From Fibrobacteria bacterium (GTDB lineage: Bacteria > Fibrobacterota > Fibrobacteria > UBA5070), in the NCBI GenBank assembly GCA_020633825.1, contig JACKCV010000008.1:1-58472 (forward strand): a DNA stretch of 58,472 nt, read 5' to 3'. The notes below the pieces were generated by a model, which was not told the DNA's origin, ran no database searches, and worked only from the letters and a program-made list of their open reading frames with translations. How positions within the stretch are numbered: the stretch's first letter is position 1; every line of letters starts with the position of its first letter. Below are positions 27,000-36,300 of this stretch, piece after piece. Position numbers and translations under genes: made by a program.

Positions 27000-28841
27000 T
27001 TACCGGACCACGGTGAAGCTTCTCGTCTCGACCACTCCACGAGCCTCGAGGGAAACCAGGTAGGTTCCCGTCCGGACACCCCAATGTTGCAGTTCGATCG
27101 TCGTGGATTGTGCTCCTGCGGGACGCTCCGTCTGCAGCACGTTGGCGATCAAGGCGCCATAGGCCGTTCGCAGGCTGATCTTCACTCTCGAGGGTTTCTC
27201 GAGCTTGAATCCAACCCGGATCGCACCCCGATGGTGTGCGAGCTGGAGCCCGAATGGCGAGGCCGGAGCAGTCAGATTCCGTTTTGCGGAGGTGGGGGGG
27301 AGGTAGTCGAGCTCGACGTCGTACCACTTCCTGTTTGTTTCGGCGGTTCCGGTCACACCCGTCCCGGGGGCCAGACGGTAGTCGAACTTGGCCTTGCGGG
27401 TAGCTTCGCCCAAGTACTTGTAGTCGGTGTTGGCCACCACCGCGATCACGACGCCGTTGGCGGGAGGTTTGTCGAGCCGGAGAGTCGCCCTGCCGGAAGT
27501 CACGGGGGTTCCGTAGATGGGGGTGCCGTCGGCGGTACGGTAGCAGAGCTGGAGAGACATGTTCCGACCGATAGGTTCGAATCCGACCTCCACAACGCTT
27601 CCCGTCACCTTGAGCGGGACGTAGTTCGCTCCCGACCATCCCGGAAGAGTTCGGTTTTCCGGGATCAGAACCCCGTTGCTGTCGGTGGTCTTCGCGTACA
27701 TGGAGGCCGTCCAGGATTCGACCTGGGCCACGGCGGGAGAGTATTCGGTCTTGATCGACGATCCGAAATTGGCGTCGGCGAGACGCTTGATTTCGTGGCT
27801 CCATTTCTTCATGTCCATCAAGGCCATGCGGGCGCGGTATTCCTGGATCAGACGGCGGATCTGGGCATCGCCCAGGGAGTCGGCCATGCCTTCGAGGACG
27901 CGATTCCTGGCATAGTTCCAGATCCATGGGATGGTGCCGACTCCCAGCCATTCCCCGAGGAAGGTCGGAAACATGTTCCCGTACTGGTATCCACCCAGGA
28001 GGTTCCGCCAGTTGCAGAGTTGTTTGCCGTCGGAGTCGTATGCGTTCACGCCCTCGGCAGCGGGGCCGCCGAAGGAGCCGTCGAGGAGCCAACCGCTGTA
28101 GCATTCGATGGGAATGAAGGGGGCGACGACCGCTGCGGCGTTCAGGAAACCCATGGGGCCGGGGGCGTTTCCAGGGTTCCGCCGGGTGTCGGCCTCCTGC
28201 TGCACCCAGGTGTTGGCGCCTTCATGGAACCAGGCCGAGTTCCGGGCGCCCGGCAGGCTCGCCAGCATGGCGTGGATGCCTTCGTGAACCATGGCTCCCT
28301 GCTGGCTCACCTTGTCGCCGTAGGTGCTGGCCGGATCGAAGCTGTACACCGGGTAGTACGAGGCGAGAATGATCGGATGGCCACCGACCGAACTCTGCCA
28401 GCCACCCAAGGCGTTGCTGTCAGCGTTGTCGGTGCACGTTCCGGAGCCGTAGAGATAAACGGCACTGCGCCCGCCTGCACGAATACGGCTGTCCGGGGCC
28501 CATCCCATGGAATCGTGGAAGTAGGTGAAATCTTTGTTGAGGCGCGCGAGCATCGGTGTGATGGCCTTTTCGGTCACTACGGATCTCTTGTTCTTCCCCC
28601 ACTTGAAGGTCCACATCCCCGAACTCTGCGATCCGACCACTCCGGCGCAATTGTCGTCCAGGTCCATGGTGGGCATCGGGAAGACTCCCAAGCGCTCCTT
28701 GAAGTTGTAGTTGAGGTCGGGGGAGTAGGCCGGCCATGCGTAGGGGTCGCCTTCGGCGGCGGATGTGGGGAGTGCCCCCAAGGCCGTCGCGAGGAGCACG
28801 GCAAGGAGGCGCAGATTGGGTCGCGAGGTGGTCTGGAACAA
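27000..28841 (-). CDS. Secreted gluzincin-like metallopeptidase with sorting-type tail
   Basis: This 613-residue exported protein has a signal peptide ending about residue 29 (LPTSAAEGD). A zinc-protease-like site reads HEGIH (His186, Glu187, His190), followed 15 residues later by FHEGAN (His206, Glu207), a spacing suggestive of gluzincin-type or DUF6055-like proteins. The flanking text is GAMVHEGIHAML and NSAWFHEGANTWVQQEAD. The C-terminal ~75 residues (RVKISLRTAYGALIANVLQT ... GTYLVSLEARG ... RSFTVVR) match the pattern of type IX secretion sorting domains. It is divergent from the second TIGR02147 pair, 209 nt away. The substrate is unknown, and peptidase activity is inferred from the motif. 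Confidence 0.75.
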   Translation of the reverse strand: MFQTTSRPNLRLLAVLLATALGALPTSAAEGDPYAWPAYSPDLNYNFKERLGVFPMPTMDLDDNCAGVVGSQSSGMWTFKWGKNKRSVVTEKAITPMLARLNKDFTYFHDSMGWAPDSRIRAGGRSAVYLYGSGTCTDNADSNALGGWQSSVGGHPIILASYYPVYSFDPASTYGDKVSQQGAMVHEGIHAMLASLPGARNSAWFHEGANTWVQQEADTRRNPGNAPGPMGFLNAAAVVAPFIPIECYSGWLLDGSFGGPAAEGVNAYDSDGKQLCNWRNLLGGYQYGNMFPTFLGEWLGVGTIPWIWNYARNRVLEGMADSLGDAQIRRLIQEYRARMALMDMKKWSHEIKRLADANFGSSIKTEYSPAVAQVESWTASMYAKTTDSNGVLIPENRTLPGWSGANYVPLKVTGSVVEVGFEPIGRNMSLQLCYRTADGTPIYGTPVTSGRATLRLDKPPANGVVIAVVANTDYKYLGEATRKAKFDYRLAPGTGVTGTAETNRKWYDVELDYLPPTSAKRNLTAPASPFGLQLAHHRGAIRVGFKLEKPSRVKISLRTAYGALIANVLQTERPAGAQSTTIELQHWGVRTGTYLVSLEARGVVETRSFTVVR

Positions 28842-29050
28842 ACGGAACCCCTTTCATGGGACGTTGGTGTTTCCATGATACGCGGACTCCGGCCGACCAA
28901 GTGCCGGTTCCACGGGCTCCCGATCACCCGGATGGGGTGCTTCGGTGAGCGCCCTCGCGACACGGCGGACCTTCCGAGGTATAGGTTTGTTCAGAAAGCC
29001 CCGTTCGAGGGCGAAGGCCTTGAAACGACAGCACCGGGGATCGACACGCC

Positions 29051-29890
29051 ATGTCCAAGTGCGACATCCATGATTACCTGGAATACCGAACCTTCCTTCG
29101 GGATGCTCTTCGAATCGAAAAAGAGGAGGGGCGCCTGACGGGTCAAAGGAGCGTGGCCGCCTTCCTGGGTCTGAAGTCGTCCGGTCATGTATCCTGGATC
29201 CTGCAGGGAAAGCGCGACCTGTCTCCCCGGCTGGTGCCGCGAATGGCCGAACTCCTGCGGCTCTCCATTCATGAAACTGAATACCTGGCTCTTCTCGTGG
29301 AACACAACGACACCGAGAAACCGGACCAACGCCGCCGTGCGATGGGAGCCCTCGCGAGACTCCAGGCGATCGGCAAACGACGACTCCCACCCGGCAAGGT
29401 CTCGTATCTCTCCTCTTGGAGGAACGCGGTCATCCGGGAGGTGGTCGCCCTGGAGAAGTTCCGTTGGGAGGATGCCAGGAGCATCGGGGCCACCTTGGAG
29501 CCTCCAGCCTCGGTGCAGGAGGTGCAGGAGGCGTTGACGACCCTCGAAGAACTGGAACTCGTGCGGCGCGACGACCAGGGAATCTACCATCGGTCCGATT
29601 CGATCCTCGCAGTGGGCGCGGAAACTTCTCCCGAGGCGGTTCGGGCCTTCCAGGATGCCATTCTGGAGCTCGCGCGCCGCGCTCTTCGGGAGATCCCTCG
29701 TGATCACCGCGAAATCTCCACCCTTACCTTCAGCGCCTCGCCGGAGCGCTTCCAGAAGATCCGGTCCCGACTGAAGGAGATGCGTCAGGAGATCCTCACC
29801 CTGATCCGCACCGACCCGGAGCCTTCAACGGTCTATCATCTCGCCATCCAAGCCTTTCCAGCGAGTGCTCGAGTCGGAGGCGAAACGTGA
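29051..29890 (+). CDS. TIGR02147 (DUF4423) family regulator-like protein, copy 2
   Basis: This 279-residue soluble protein is a full-length homologue of the protein at 190-1086. Shared elements: DIHDYLEYRTFLRDAL at the start, SSGHVSWILQGKRDLSPRLV in the putative helix-turn-helix (residues about 36-56), a winged-helix-like centre with LTTLEELELVRRDDQGIYHR, and the C-terminal MRQEILTLI...VYHLAIQAFP. The overall identity is low, so the duplication is old. Its stop overlaps the GTG start of a lipoprotein (GTGA at 29887-29890), which repeats the arrangement at 1083-1086. A transcriptional role is inferred from the fold. Confidence 0.85.
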   Translation: MSKCDIHDYLEYRTFLRDALRIEKEEGRLTGQRSVAAFLGLKSSGHVSWILQGKRDLSPRLVPRMAELLRLSIHETEYLALLVEHNDTEKPDQRRRAMGALARLQAIGKRRLPPGKVSYLSSWRNAVIREVVALEKFRWEDARSIGATLEPPASVQEVQEALTTLEELELVRRDDQGIYHRSDSILAVGAETSPEAVRAFQDAILELARRALREIPRDHREISTLTFSASPERFQKIRSRLKEMRQEILTLIRTDPEPSTVYHLAIQAFPASARVGGET

Positions 29891-30999
29891 GGTCCACCTG
29901 CCTCGTGGGAATGGCTGCATTCCTTCTTGCCGGCTGTGGGTCGGAAGCGACCATGCAGGGCGGGGGAGCCACCGAAACAGACAACGCGATCAAGATCCAG
30001 GCCACGACTTCGGAAGGTGCTCCTTTGCCGGCCGCACGAGTGGTCCTGGTTCGCACCGACACATGGCTGCGCGACGTCTCCTCCAGGGGGACGCCGACGA
30101 CCCTCTCCTACAAAACAGACCTCGAAGGGAGGCTTCGGATCGAATCCCTGCCACCCGGCGAGTGGACGGCGCAGGTGGAGACCCTTTCCCAGGCATGCGA
30201 CATCCCATTGGGCCGGGATACCGCCACGCGCATCCTGAAGCTTCAAGATCTTTCCACGGTGGATGTCGCACTCGATGGGCTTTCTGGTGCGCGTCTCCTT
30301 GCCGTCGGAACGTCGTGGGGCGCCTCGACGGATTCCCTGGATCGTGCGACGTTGCGGCTTCCGGCGGGGCGCCGCATGCTGGTCGCAAGCCGGGACTCGG
30401 TCCTGACACCAGCCCTCTCCGTCACCTTGGCTGCCGGGGGACAGGTCGACACGTCGGTGACGGTGGACGTAAACCGTCTTCTCCTCGACGACTTTTCGGC
30501 GGGGGACGGCCGGGCCACCATCTCCAACTTCACCGGTATGGGAAGATGGTTCGTGAACGCTTGGGGCACCCAGGTCTACTCGGATGCGGACCCTCGCGGG
30601 GCGAGCCTGGTGGGAGCTCTCTCCCTGCGCTACATCGCTCCCGATACGGGCGATGCCGTTCTGGCGGGGATCGCCTTCCACGACGGAGAAGCTTTCCGTC
30701 CCATGGATTTTTCGCGGATGGATTCGCTCTGCTTCGACATTCGCGCCAACGGGGAAGTGAAGCTCTTCTTCATCGAATACGGATCCGACAACAACTGGAA
30801 TCTTTCCGCGGATGCGGAGGTGGGGGGCATCTCCACCGTCTGGTCCCGTCGTTGCGTGAAGGCGGATTCCCTGCGGGACAGTTGGCCCACGGTGAGGACC
30901 TCCGCCAACACCATCGCCTTCCTGGCCCGACGAGGGGATCTCCTCGAGATCCGGAACCTGGTTCTGTGGGGCGTTCCATTGGCATCGCTCTCGCGCTGA
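29887..30999 (+). CDS. Lipoprotein with carboxypeptidase-regulatory-like and jelly-roll-like domains, copy 2
   Basis: This 370-residue lipoprotein starts at a GTG inside the regulator's stop. The lipobox is LLAGC (Cys17), a canonical match. Residues about 35-120 hold a carboxypeptidase-regulatory-like repeat (TDLEGRLRIESLPPGEWTAQ). From LLLDDFSAGDGR (about residue 198) onward is a CIA30/galactose-binding-like domain with MDSLCFDIRANGEVKLFFIE and a final LEIRNLVLWGVPLASLSR. Those motifs line up one for one with the lipoprotein at 1083-2357. It is convergent with the PL9-like gene. I infer an envelope ligand-binding partner of the upstream regulator. Confidence 0.8.
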   Translation: MRSTCLVGMAAFLLAGCGSEATMQGGGATETDNAIKIQATTSEGAPLPAARVVLVRTDTWLRDVSSRGTPTTLSYKTDLEGRLRIESLPPGEWTAQVETLSQACDIPLGRDTATRILKLQDLSTVDVALDGLSGARLLAVGTSWGASTDSLDRATLRLPAGRRMLVASRDSVLTPALSVTLAAGGQVDTSVTVDVNRLLLDDFSAGDGRATISNFTGMGRWFVNAWGTQVYSDADPRGASLVGALSLRYIAPDTGDAVLAGIAFHDGEAFRPMDFSRMDSLCFDIRANGEVKLFFIEYGSDNNWNLSADAEVGGISTVWSRRCVKADSLRDSWPTVRTSANTIAFLARRGDLLEIRNLVLWGVPLASLSR

Positions 31000-31429
31000 G
31001 TTCGCGGAGGTCGATGAAAAGGGGCGCATGGCACAGGAAAATGGGGAGAAGAACAGACGCCAGGGGGCGAGGTTCGCCAGCCTGGTGAACGATGCATCGA
31101 TTTGGTCGGTGGAAAGGAGAGGGGCATCGCGCCGAGAAGCGGTCCGTTTCCGCCCTCCGCTCTGCACTGGTGTACTTGGGATGGGAGCTGAAATCGGCGA
31201 TTGGAAACGAGGGGGTGGTACAAAACCGTGATCGGCGTGCGGCAACTCGGTCAGACTCGAAATCAGGCCTCGATTTGATGCTCAAGACGATTCATTCTGC
31301 TCGTAAGAGCCAATCCTCACCACCACCGAACCTACTCGCGAACCGGATGGAGGGGCTCCTCGGTTCGATGTTTGCCTCCAGGGGGAAAGCCGCTGTGCCG
31401 GTGAGCCGCCCGGGATCTCCTTCCGTCGG
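31000..31429. other. Intergenic region between convergent genes
   Basis: No gene or RNA was supported here. A 177-codon plus-strand frame starting at 31092 runs into the antisense of the PL9-like gene and has no ribosome site, so I left it out. Confidence 0.4.
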
Positions 31430-32839
31430 TCAGCGCAGAAGGAACAGGAACGTGTTCCCCTTGGATCCGAAGAACGCTTTGGAATGGTTCCCGTGGGTAT
31501 GCGTTTGGCGCGGGCGTCCCAGGAGATCGAGGTTCCGCCGGGCCGGGTCGATTGGCGAAGCGGACAGATTCCGGAAGGAGCGCGTTTGTGTCGGGGGACT
31601 CCTGGTGGGAAAGAAAAACCCGTAGGATTCACCCCATGTACCGCTGTTGAACGCCGTTGCGGGGATCCCCGTCCAGAGAGAGTCGGGAGCCGAGAATTCC
31701 GGGTCGTTGGTTGGGCAATCCGTGCAAAGTCCGTCGCCGAGTGGATTCTGCCATAGAATGTTCCTGGTCCCCACAATGACTCCGTTGTCCTCCTGGAAGG
31801 CCTGGAGGTTGTCGGCGAACGTGCACTTCTCGACCCTGACGGTGGAATTGTTTCCTGCCCACAGACCGGCGCCTCGGGCGTAGCCACCAATGGAATTGGT
31901 AACCGAAATGGTCCCGCTCCAAAGCCGGTAGTTGCGGTAGTTCCGGAAGCTGATGGAGGAATCGATCCGGATGGAGTCGCCCTTCAGGTCGAATCCGCCG
32001 TCCTGGTTGTCATAGGATTTGCAGCCGACGAACCGGATCCGTCGGCTGAATCTCTCGGAACAAAATCCGTCACCGTTCTTGTATCCCGTCTGCCCGTTCT
32101 GGAGGTTGTTCCGCGCGATGCAGTTGCGGAAGGTGACATCGCTGATGTTGGAATCGTTCGCATTGATGAAGAATCCCATCACGATGCTTTCCGTCAGGTC
32201 CGCCCAATCGGGAGCGTCCCCGGTCGCATCCGCGTCGCAATTTTCGAACAACGCCTCCTGGACATCGTCCTGGAGGCGGAAGCCCTTCTTCGTGTAACGG
32301 GTGGCCCGGGAATTCAACACCTGCACCCGGTTCGCCTTCTCGATCCAAAAAGCGTCTCGCGTGCTGTCGGCCCAGACGGAGTCCAGCGTGATCGCCGTGT
32401 TGGTGGAGTCGTTGGCGATCTTGATGGCGGTCGCGTAATTCCGGATTCCGATCTTCGAAAGGATCCAATGGGAGGCGCCGCTCTGCAGGCGGATCGCCTG
32501 GTTGTTCTTGGAGTCGGAGGTCGACGGCGTGCTCGGATTCCAATCCGACTTGAGGATGGTTTTGCTCCATCCATCCCCGGTGAGCACCTTGGGGTTTTGC
32601 AGGGAACCCGAGGAACTCAGGGTCAGGACCAACTGGTTGTACACGCCTTCCATCAGGAAAACCGTGTCTCCCGCCCCGATTTTGGTGTTCAGCGTCGTGT
32701 TGACATCGGTGGCAGGCTTGGGATTGGAGCGATCGACTCCGCTTTGATCCCCGCCTCCATTGGGGCTGTAGAAGACCGTGGCCGCGTGGGCATTCAGGCA
32801 ACACAAGCAAAGGAGGGAAATTCGGGAGAAGGATTTCAT
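31430..32839 (-). CDS. Secreted PL9-like right-handed beta-helix protein
   Basis: This 469-residue exported protein has AAGGA 9 nt before the ATG and a signal peptide ending about residue 19 (LCCLNAHAATV). The beta-helix carries PL9-like landmarks: YKNGDGFCSERFSRRIRFVG, then CKSYDNQDGGFDLKGD, the equivalent of the Ca-binding block. Where PL9 enzymes have the NGFK catalytic lysine, this protein reads NYRLWSG (Arg305). It is therefore related to, but not a standard member of, PL9. No clear sorting tail follows; the end is rich in Arg, Ser and Phe. It faces the lipase-like gene across a 443-nt divergent region. The likely substrate is an acidic polysaccharide. Confidence 0.8.
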   Translation of the reverse strand: MKSFSRISLLCLCCLNAHAATVFYSPNGGGDQSGVDRSNPKPATDVNTTLNTKIGAGDTVFLMEGVYNQLVLTLSSSGSLQNPKVLTGDGWSKTILKSDWNPSTPSTSDSKNNQAIRLQSGASHWILSKIGIRNYATAIKIANDSTNTAITLDSVWADSTRDAFWIEKANRVQVLNSRATRYTKKGFRLQDDVQEALFENCDADATGDAPDWADLTESIVMGFFINANDSNISDVTFRNCIARNNLQNGQTGYKNGDGFCSERFSRRIRFVGCKSYDNQDGGFDLKGDSIRIDSSISFRNYRNYRLWSGTISVTNSIGGYARGAGLWAGNNSTVRVEKCTFADNLQAFQEDNGVIVGTRNILWQNPLGDGLCTDCPTNDPEFSAPDSLWTGIPATAFNSGTWGESYGFFFPTRSPPTQTRSFRNLSASPIDPARRNLDLLGRPRQTHTHGNHSKAFFGSKGNTFLFLLR

Positions 32840-33209
32840 GATGGAGGATCCTTCTTCAGGAGTTTTGAGGAGGTGTCGCTGGATCGCTACTCAAACAGGT
32901 ATAGCTCCATCTCTCCGGCGGGGCAACATGGGGAACGACTGTGGAAGGTCGGTCTTCGATAGAACCAAGGGAGGAGCCGTACTCAGCAATTTTGTAAGGA
33001 GGCTGGCTAGATCGCACTTGACCTCTGATCCGGCGCATTCTCCAACCGCGTACGCACCCGGTAGGCGACGAGGCAACCTGCAAAAACTTGCTGATCGGGG
33101 GATGATCTCAATGGATTTGTCGGTATCCGTGCAACACTTCCGGCCCGAACTTCGCCAAGGTGAACGAGTCGGTGCAGCTTGGGCAAACGAAGATTCTGGG
33201 TATCAATAG
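32840..33209. other. Divergent intergenic region, no gene seen
   Basis: Promoters for the PL9-like gene and the lipase-like gene should lie here. No convincing protein or RNA was found. Confidence 0.4.
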
Positions 33210-33222
33210 ACCTCATTGAGGT
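33210..33222. promoter_or_regulatory. Inverted repeat near lipase-like leader
   Basis: ACCTCA-T-TGAGGT (33210-33222) is a perfect 6-1-6 inverted repeat immediately upstream of an in-frame ATG (33226) and includes GAGG that could act as its ribosome site. It could be an operator or an initiation-region hairpin. Confidence 0.4.
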
Positions 33223-33282
33223 TTCATGGGAACAGCTGTTTCTACATTTGAGAACCATTACTCTCTATTCTTCGGAGGCTTG

Positions 33283-33348
33283 ATGTTTCTCCCGCTGGTT
33301 CTCCAGGCGCTTCTTTCTTCCCCCCCCCCCCCCCTCGTACATGAATGA
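33283..33348 (+). other. Out-of-frame secretion leader ending in a poly-C tract
   Basis: An ATG at 33283 has GGAGG 4 nt upstream and encodes MFLPLVLQALLSS, then prolines from the C-run, then LVHE and a stop at 33346-33348. The hydrophobic segment is leader-like. Removing one C joins it in frame to the large hydrolase that follows, giving a 1,432-residue exported product. An in-frame ATG at 33226 (MGTAVSTFENHYSLFFGG...) is an alternative start for the same frame. Confidence 0.6.
33320..33334 (+). repeat. Homopolymeric (C)15 tract
   Basis: Fifteen consecutive C residues lie between a leader-like segment and the hydrolase coding sequence. Lengths of 11, 14 or 17 would place both in one frame; 15 does not. 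The tract is a classic slipped-strand mutation site, or a sequencing error. Confidence 0.95.
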
Positions 33349-36300
33349 AGCCTTGGGCGTCGAGCAGGACGCCCAAGGGCATCGTCGACTGACCTACCCC
33401 ATCCTTTTCGTTCACGGGGTGGGGAACGATGCGCATGACTGGGGAGTCGACTTCGCATTCGATCGTTGCTTGAACCCGCAGGCGACCGCAACCGCAGTCG
33501 GGCAACCACAAGAAGAGCGGGAGGAGCTCATCCCCGGAAACCCGAGCAATGGTCCCGGGTTCCTCGTGACCCGGATCCATGGGGGCGTCGACGTTTCTGG
33601 TACGGTGGTGTGCGCCGATGGTCGTGAATTTCCGTGGACCCGCACCTATCCGATCGGAGGAGGGAATTTCAAGCATGGCATTCACGAGGCGCCCGCATTC
33701 ATCATGCCACGCATGTACCTCGAAGGAGGAGTCCTTTTCGCGACTCTGGATGGAGCGGTCAAGGATCCGAACCAATGGTTGCCTTCGCCCCAGTTTGTGC
33801 AGGAACATGTCGCGGAGGATTGGGCCTCCAAGAAGGGATTGCGGTCTCTCGATTGGGTCGGCAAACCAGCGAATCTTCCGCCTGCAGGTGTCGACAATCT
33901 CGTGATGTCCTATGACGAGGGCACGATTCCCGCGTTCCTCGCGGGACGAGGCTCCTCGGAGCAGGGATTCGACCTCGATCGATCCTTCGACAAGGATCAT
34001 CCCGAGAGAGGTATCAACCAGAACGGTCTGTATTTCTTCTCGTCCATGCGGCTTGAAGGCTGTTCCTCCGAGGACTGGCAATTCGATCTTGCCGAGGCGC
34101 ATTCACATTGGGAACTGGGTGAGGGGCGAGATGTGTCCGGGAATGGAAGCTTCTGGCTATACATGCCGTCATTATTCGCCGATTTATCGGTGAACGTGGT
34201 ATGTACGGAAACCGGCTATCGGCAGAATGGGATCCGGATTCCCGCGCAGCGGATTTACCATGCAACCACCGAGGTTGCTGCTTGGGCGGAAGAGCCCCAG
34301 ACCACCTTCGCGTTCGATCCAACCAGTGGATCGGCTTCATATTCGTTCACGGGAACGACTGTCGGTACTCATGCGGGAGAGTCGTTTCTCGACCTGCGGG
34401 AGTTGGTCGAAGGCAACTTGGGAAGCCTTGTTGTGCGGACTCTCGATGGTTTTGTCTTGCCGCACTGGGAAGAGGGAATCCGTGGGCAGTCGGGGCAACT
34501 GCACGAGCGAATCCGCGAAGTGCTCGACGACTTCTACGGTGAAGGAGGATGGCAGAATAATCCCGAGGCCCGTATCGACATCGTGGCGCATTCGCAGGGC
34601 GGAGTTGTGGTTCGCGAAATGGTGCGCGGTGTGTTGGCCGAATCCGAAGTGGATCCCCTCGACCCCATCTCGAAGATCGGGCATGTGGTCACGCTGGGAA
34701 CTCCCCACCTCGGTTCTGCCGTGGTGACCGATGCGCAGTTGATCCAGCAGGGGCACCCCGATCCAACCGCTCTCGATGAAATGGAGCGATTCGGAGCGCT
34801 GGGAAGGAATAAGGCCCAATTCATCAGCGATGAATACCACCTTCTTGCTACGGGAACCGTGCCGCTAGCTCTTCCGACTCCGGTTCGCTTCGGATTGCAC
34901 ATGGCTGTAGCAGGACACCCCTATCTGCAAGGGGCAGTGGATGCTCTCGAGAACCTTCCCAACCTGGAGGTACAACTCTACAACAAGGGATTGATCCGAG
35001 GCTTCCGTGCCGAAGGAACTCTTGCCGGGTTCGAGGTCTTCGACAAATCCTTCGATATCGGTGATGCCACCACCCGCCTGGATGCAATCTTCCAAGCGAG
35101 CCACCTGGCTTGGTCGGAGGAGTCGCCGTTCATCGAAAGACTGAGAGATGCGCACTTTCCGATGCGCCCAGATGGGAGCATGTTGTCCATCACAACGCTT
35201 CGGTCGAATCGAACCGGCTCGATCCTCAGGGTGTTGATGGAAAATGCGCCGTCCGTTCTCTCGGAGGATTTCTGTATCGAGGCCATCGCTCGACAGAAGC
35301 TGGGGTATTGGCCTCGGACCATGTTGGAGTCGGTGATGGGTCCCTTGGATGCCCTCTGTTCCGGAGGATTGCCGGGAATCCTTCAACGGAACGGATTCGC
35401 GGATGATTGGATTCTGATGAGCCAGGAGGTGGGTAGATTCGACGATGGCTGGTCCGAGAAGGGGGATTTTGTCGTGGAGGCATCGTCGCAACAGGGTGCG
35501 GATATTTGGGGGCGACACAAGGAATGGGTGGATGGCCCAACCCTGCCGAACCCGTTGATTCCTGGTCGGTATCTTCCCCGCAATGAGTTTTTTGCGAGCC
35601 GCCGGTTCGCGATGGAGAATGTCGCGCATGGGACCCTGGAACTTCCCGATTGGGGCAACATCGACGGCGTATGCCGGACACGCCCGGGGGAGCATCTGAT
35701 GTACCTCGATGTCTGGGAAGCGCTGCAGCACCCTCCGCTTCCCGGGCGAGAGCCTCCAGGAACTTCGATCGCGTATGGTGCCCGCGATTGGTGCCGCCTG
35801 GAGGAAAAAATGGCTGCCGGGGTACCCGGGACCTACGATGGAGCCGTCTTGAACGCCGAACACAGTGGGGATTTCGACCTCCATTCCAATCTTGAAACCC
35901 AAGGGACCTTGTTGGCGGCGCGCTCTTTGTCCGTTACAGCTCTCACTGGAGACAGAATCTCGATCCACCAGTCGGCTTCTACGGGAACGATCCTTGACGT
36001 GTGTCACAACTCCGAGTGCGAGCCTTCGTACGTGTTTTCTCCGGACATGGCTGAAGAGGTTCGTCTGCGCCGGTCGGGCGACGCTTGGCTGGCGGCTGCC
36101 CGTTTCGGAAATTCCTGGCTGGAGAAGTCCTTCCAGGCGCAGTTGCCCCAGGCGGTGCGTAGCCAGCGGATCACCGCGCGTCGCGGTGCGTGGGAGCTGA
36201 CGGGGCGTCCATCCCTTTGGGGGAACCTCGGACGCACGGATCTCCCCGTTGATCCCGTAGCTGCTCTGCGTGTCGAGGTTCGCGACCCCCAGCCCCAGGC

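Noticed and set aside
26571..29138. 855-codon plus-strand open frame
   Set aside because: It is antisense to the metallopeptidase gene, with no ribosome site and a composition (Gly, Val, His, Glu) typical of shadow frames.
34586..34603. AHSQGG instead of GHSxG as a defective lipase site
   Set aside because: Ala at the first position of the nucleophile elbow is common in PGAP1- and LCAT-like hydrolases, so it does not indicate inactivity.
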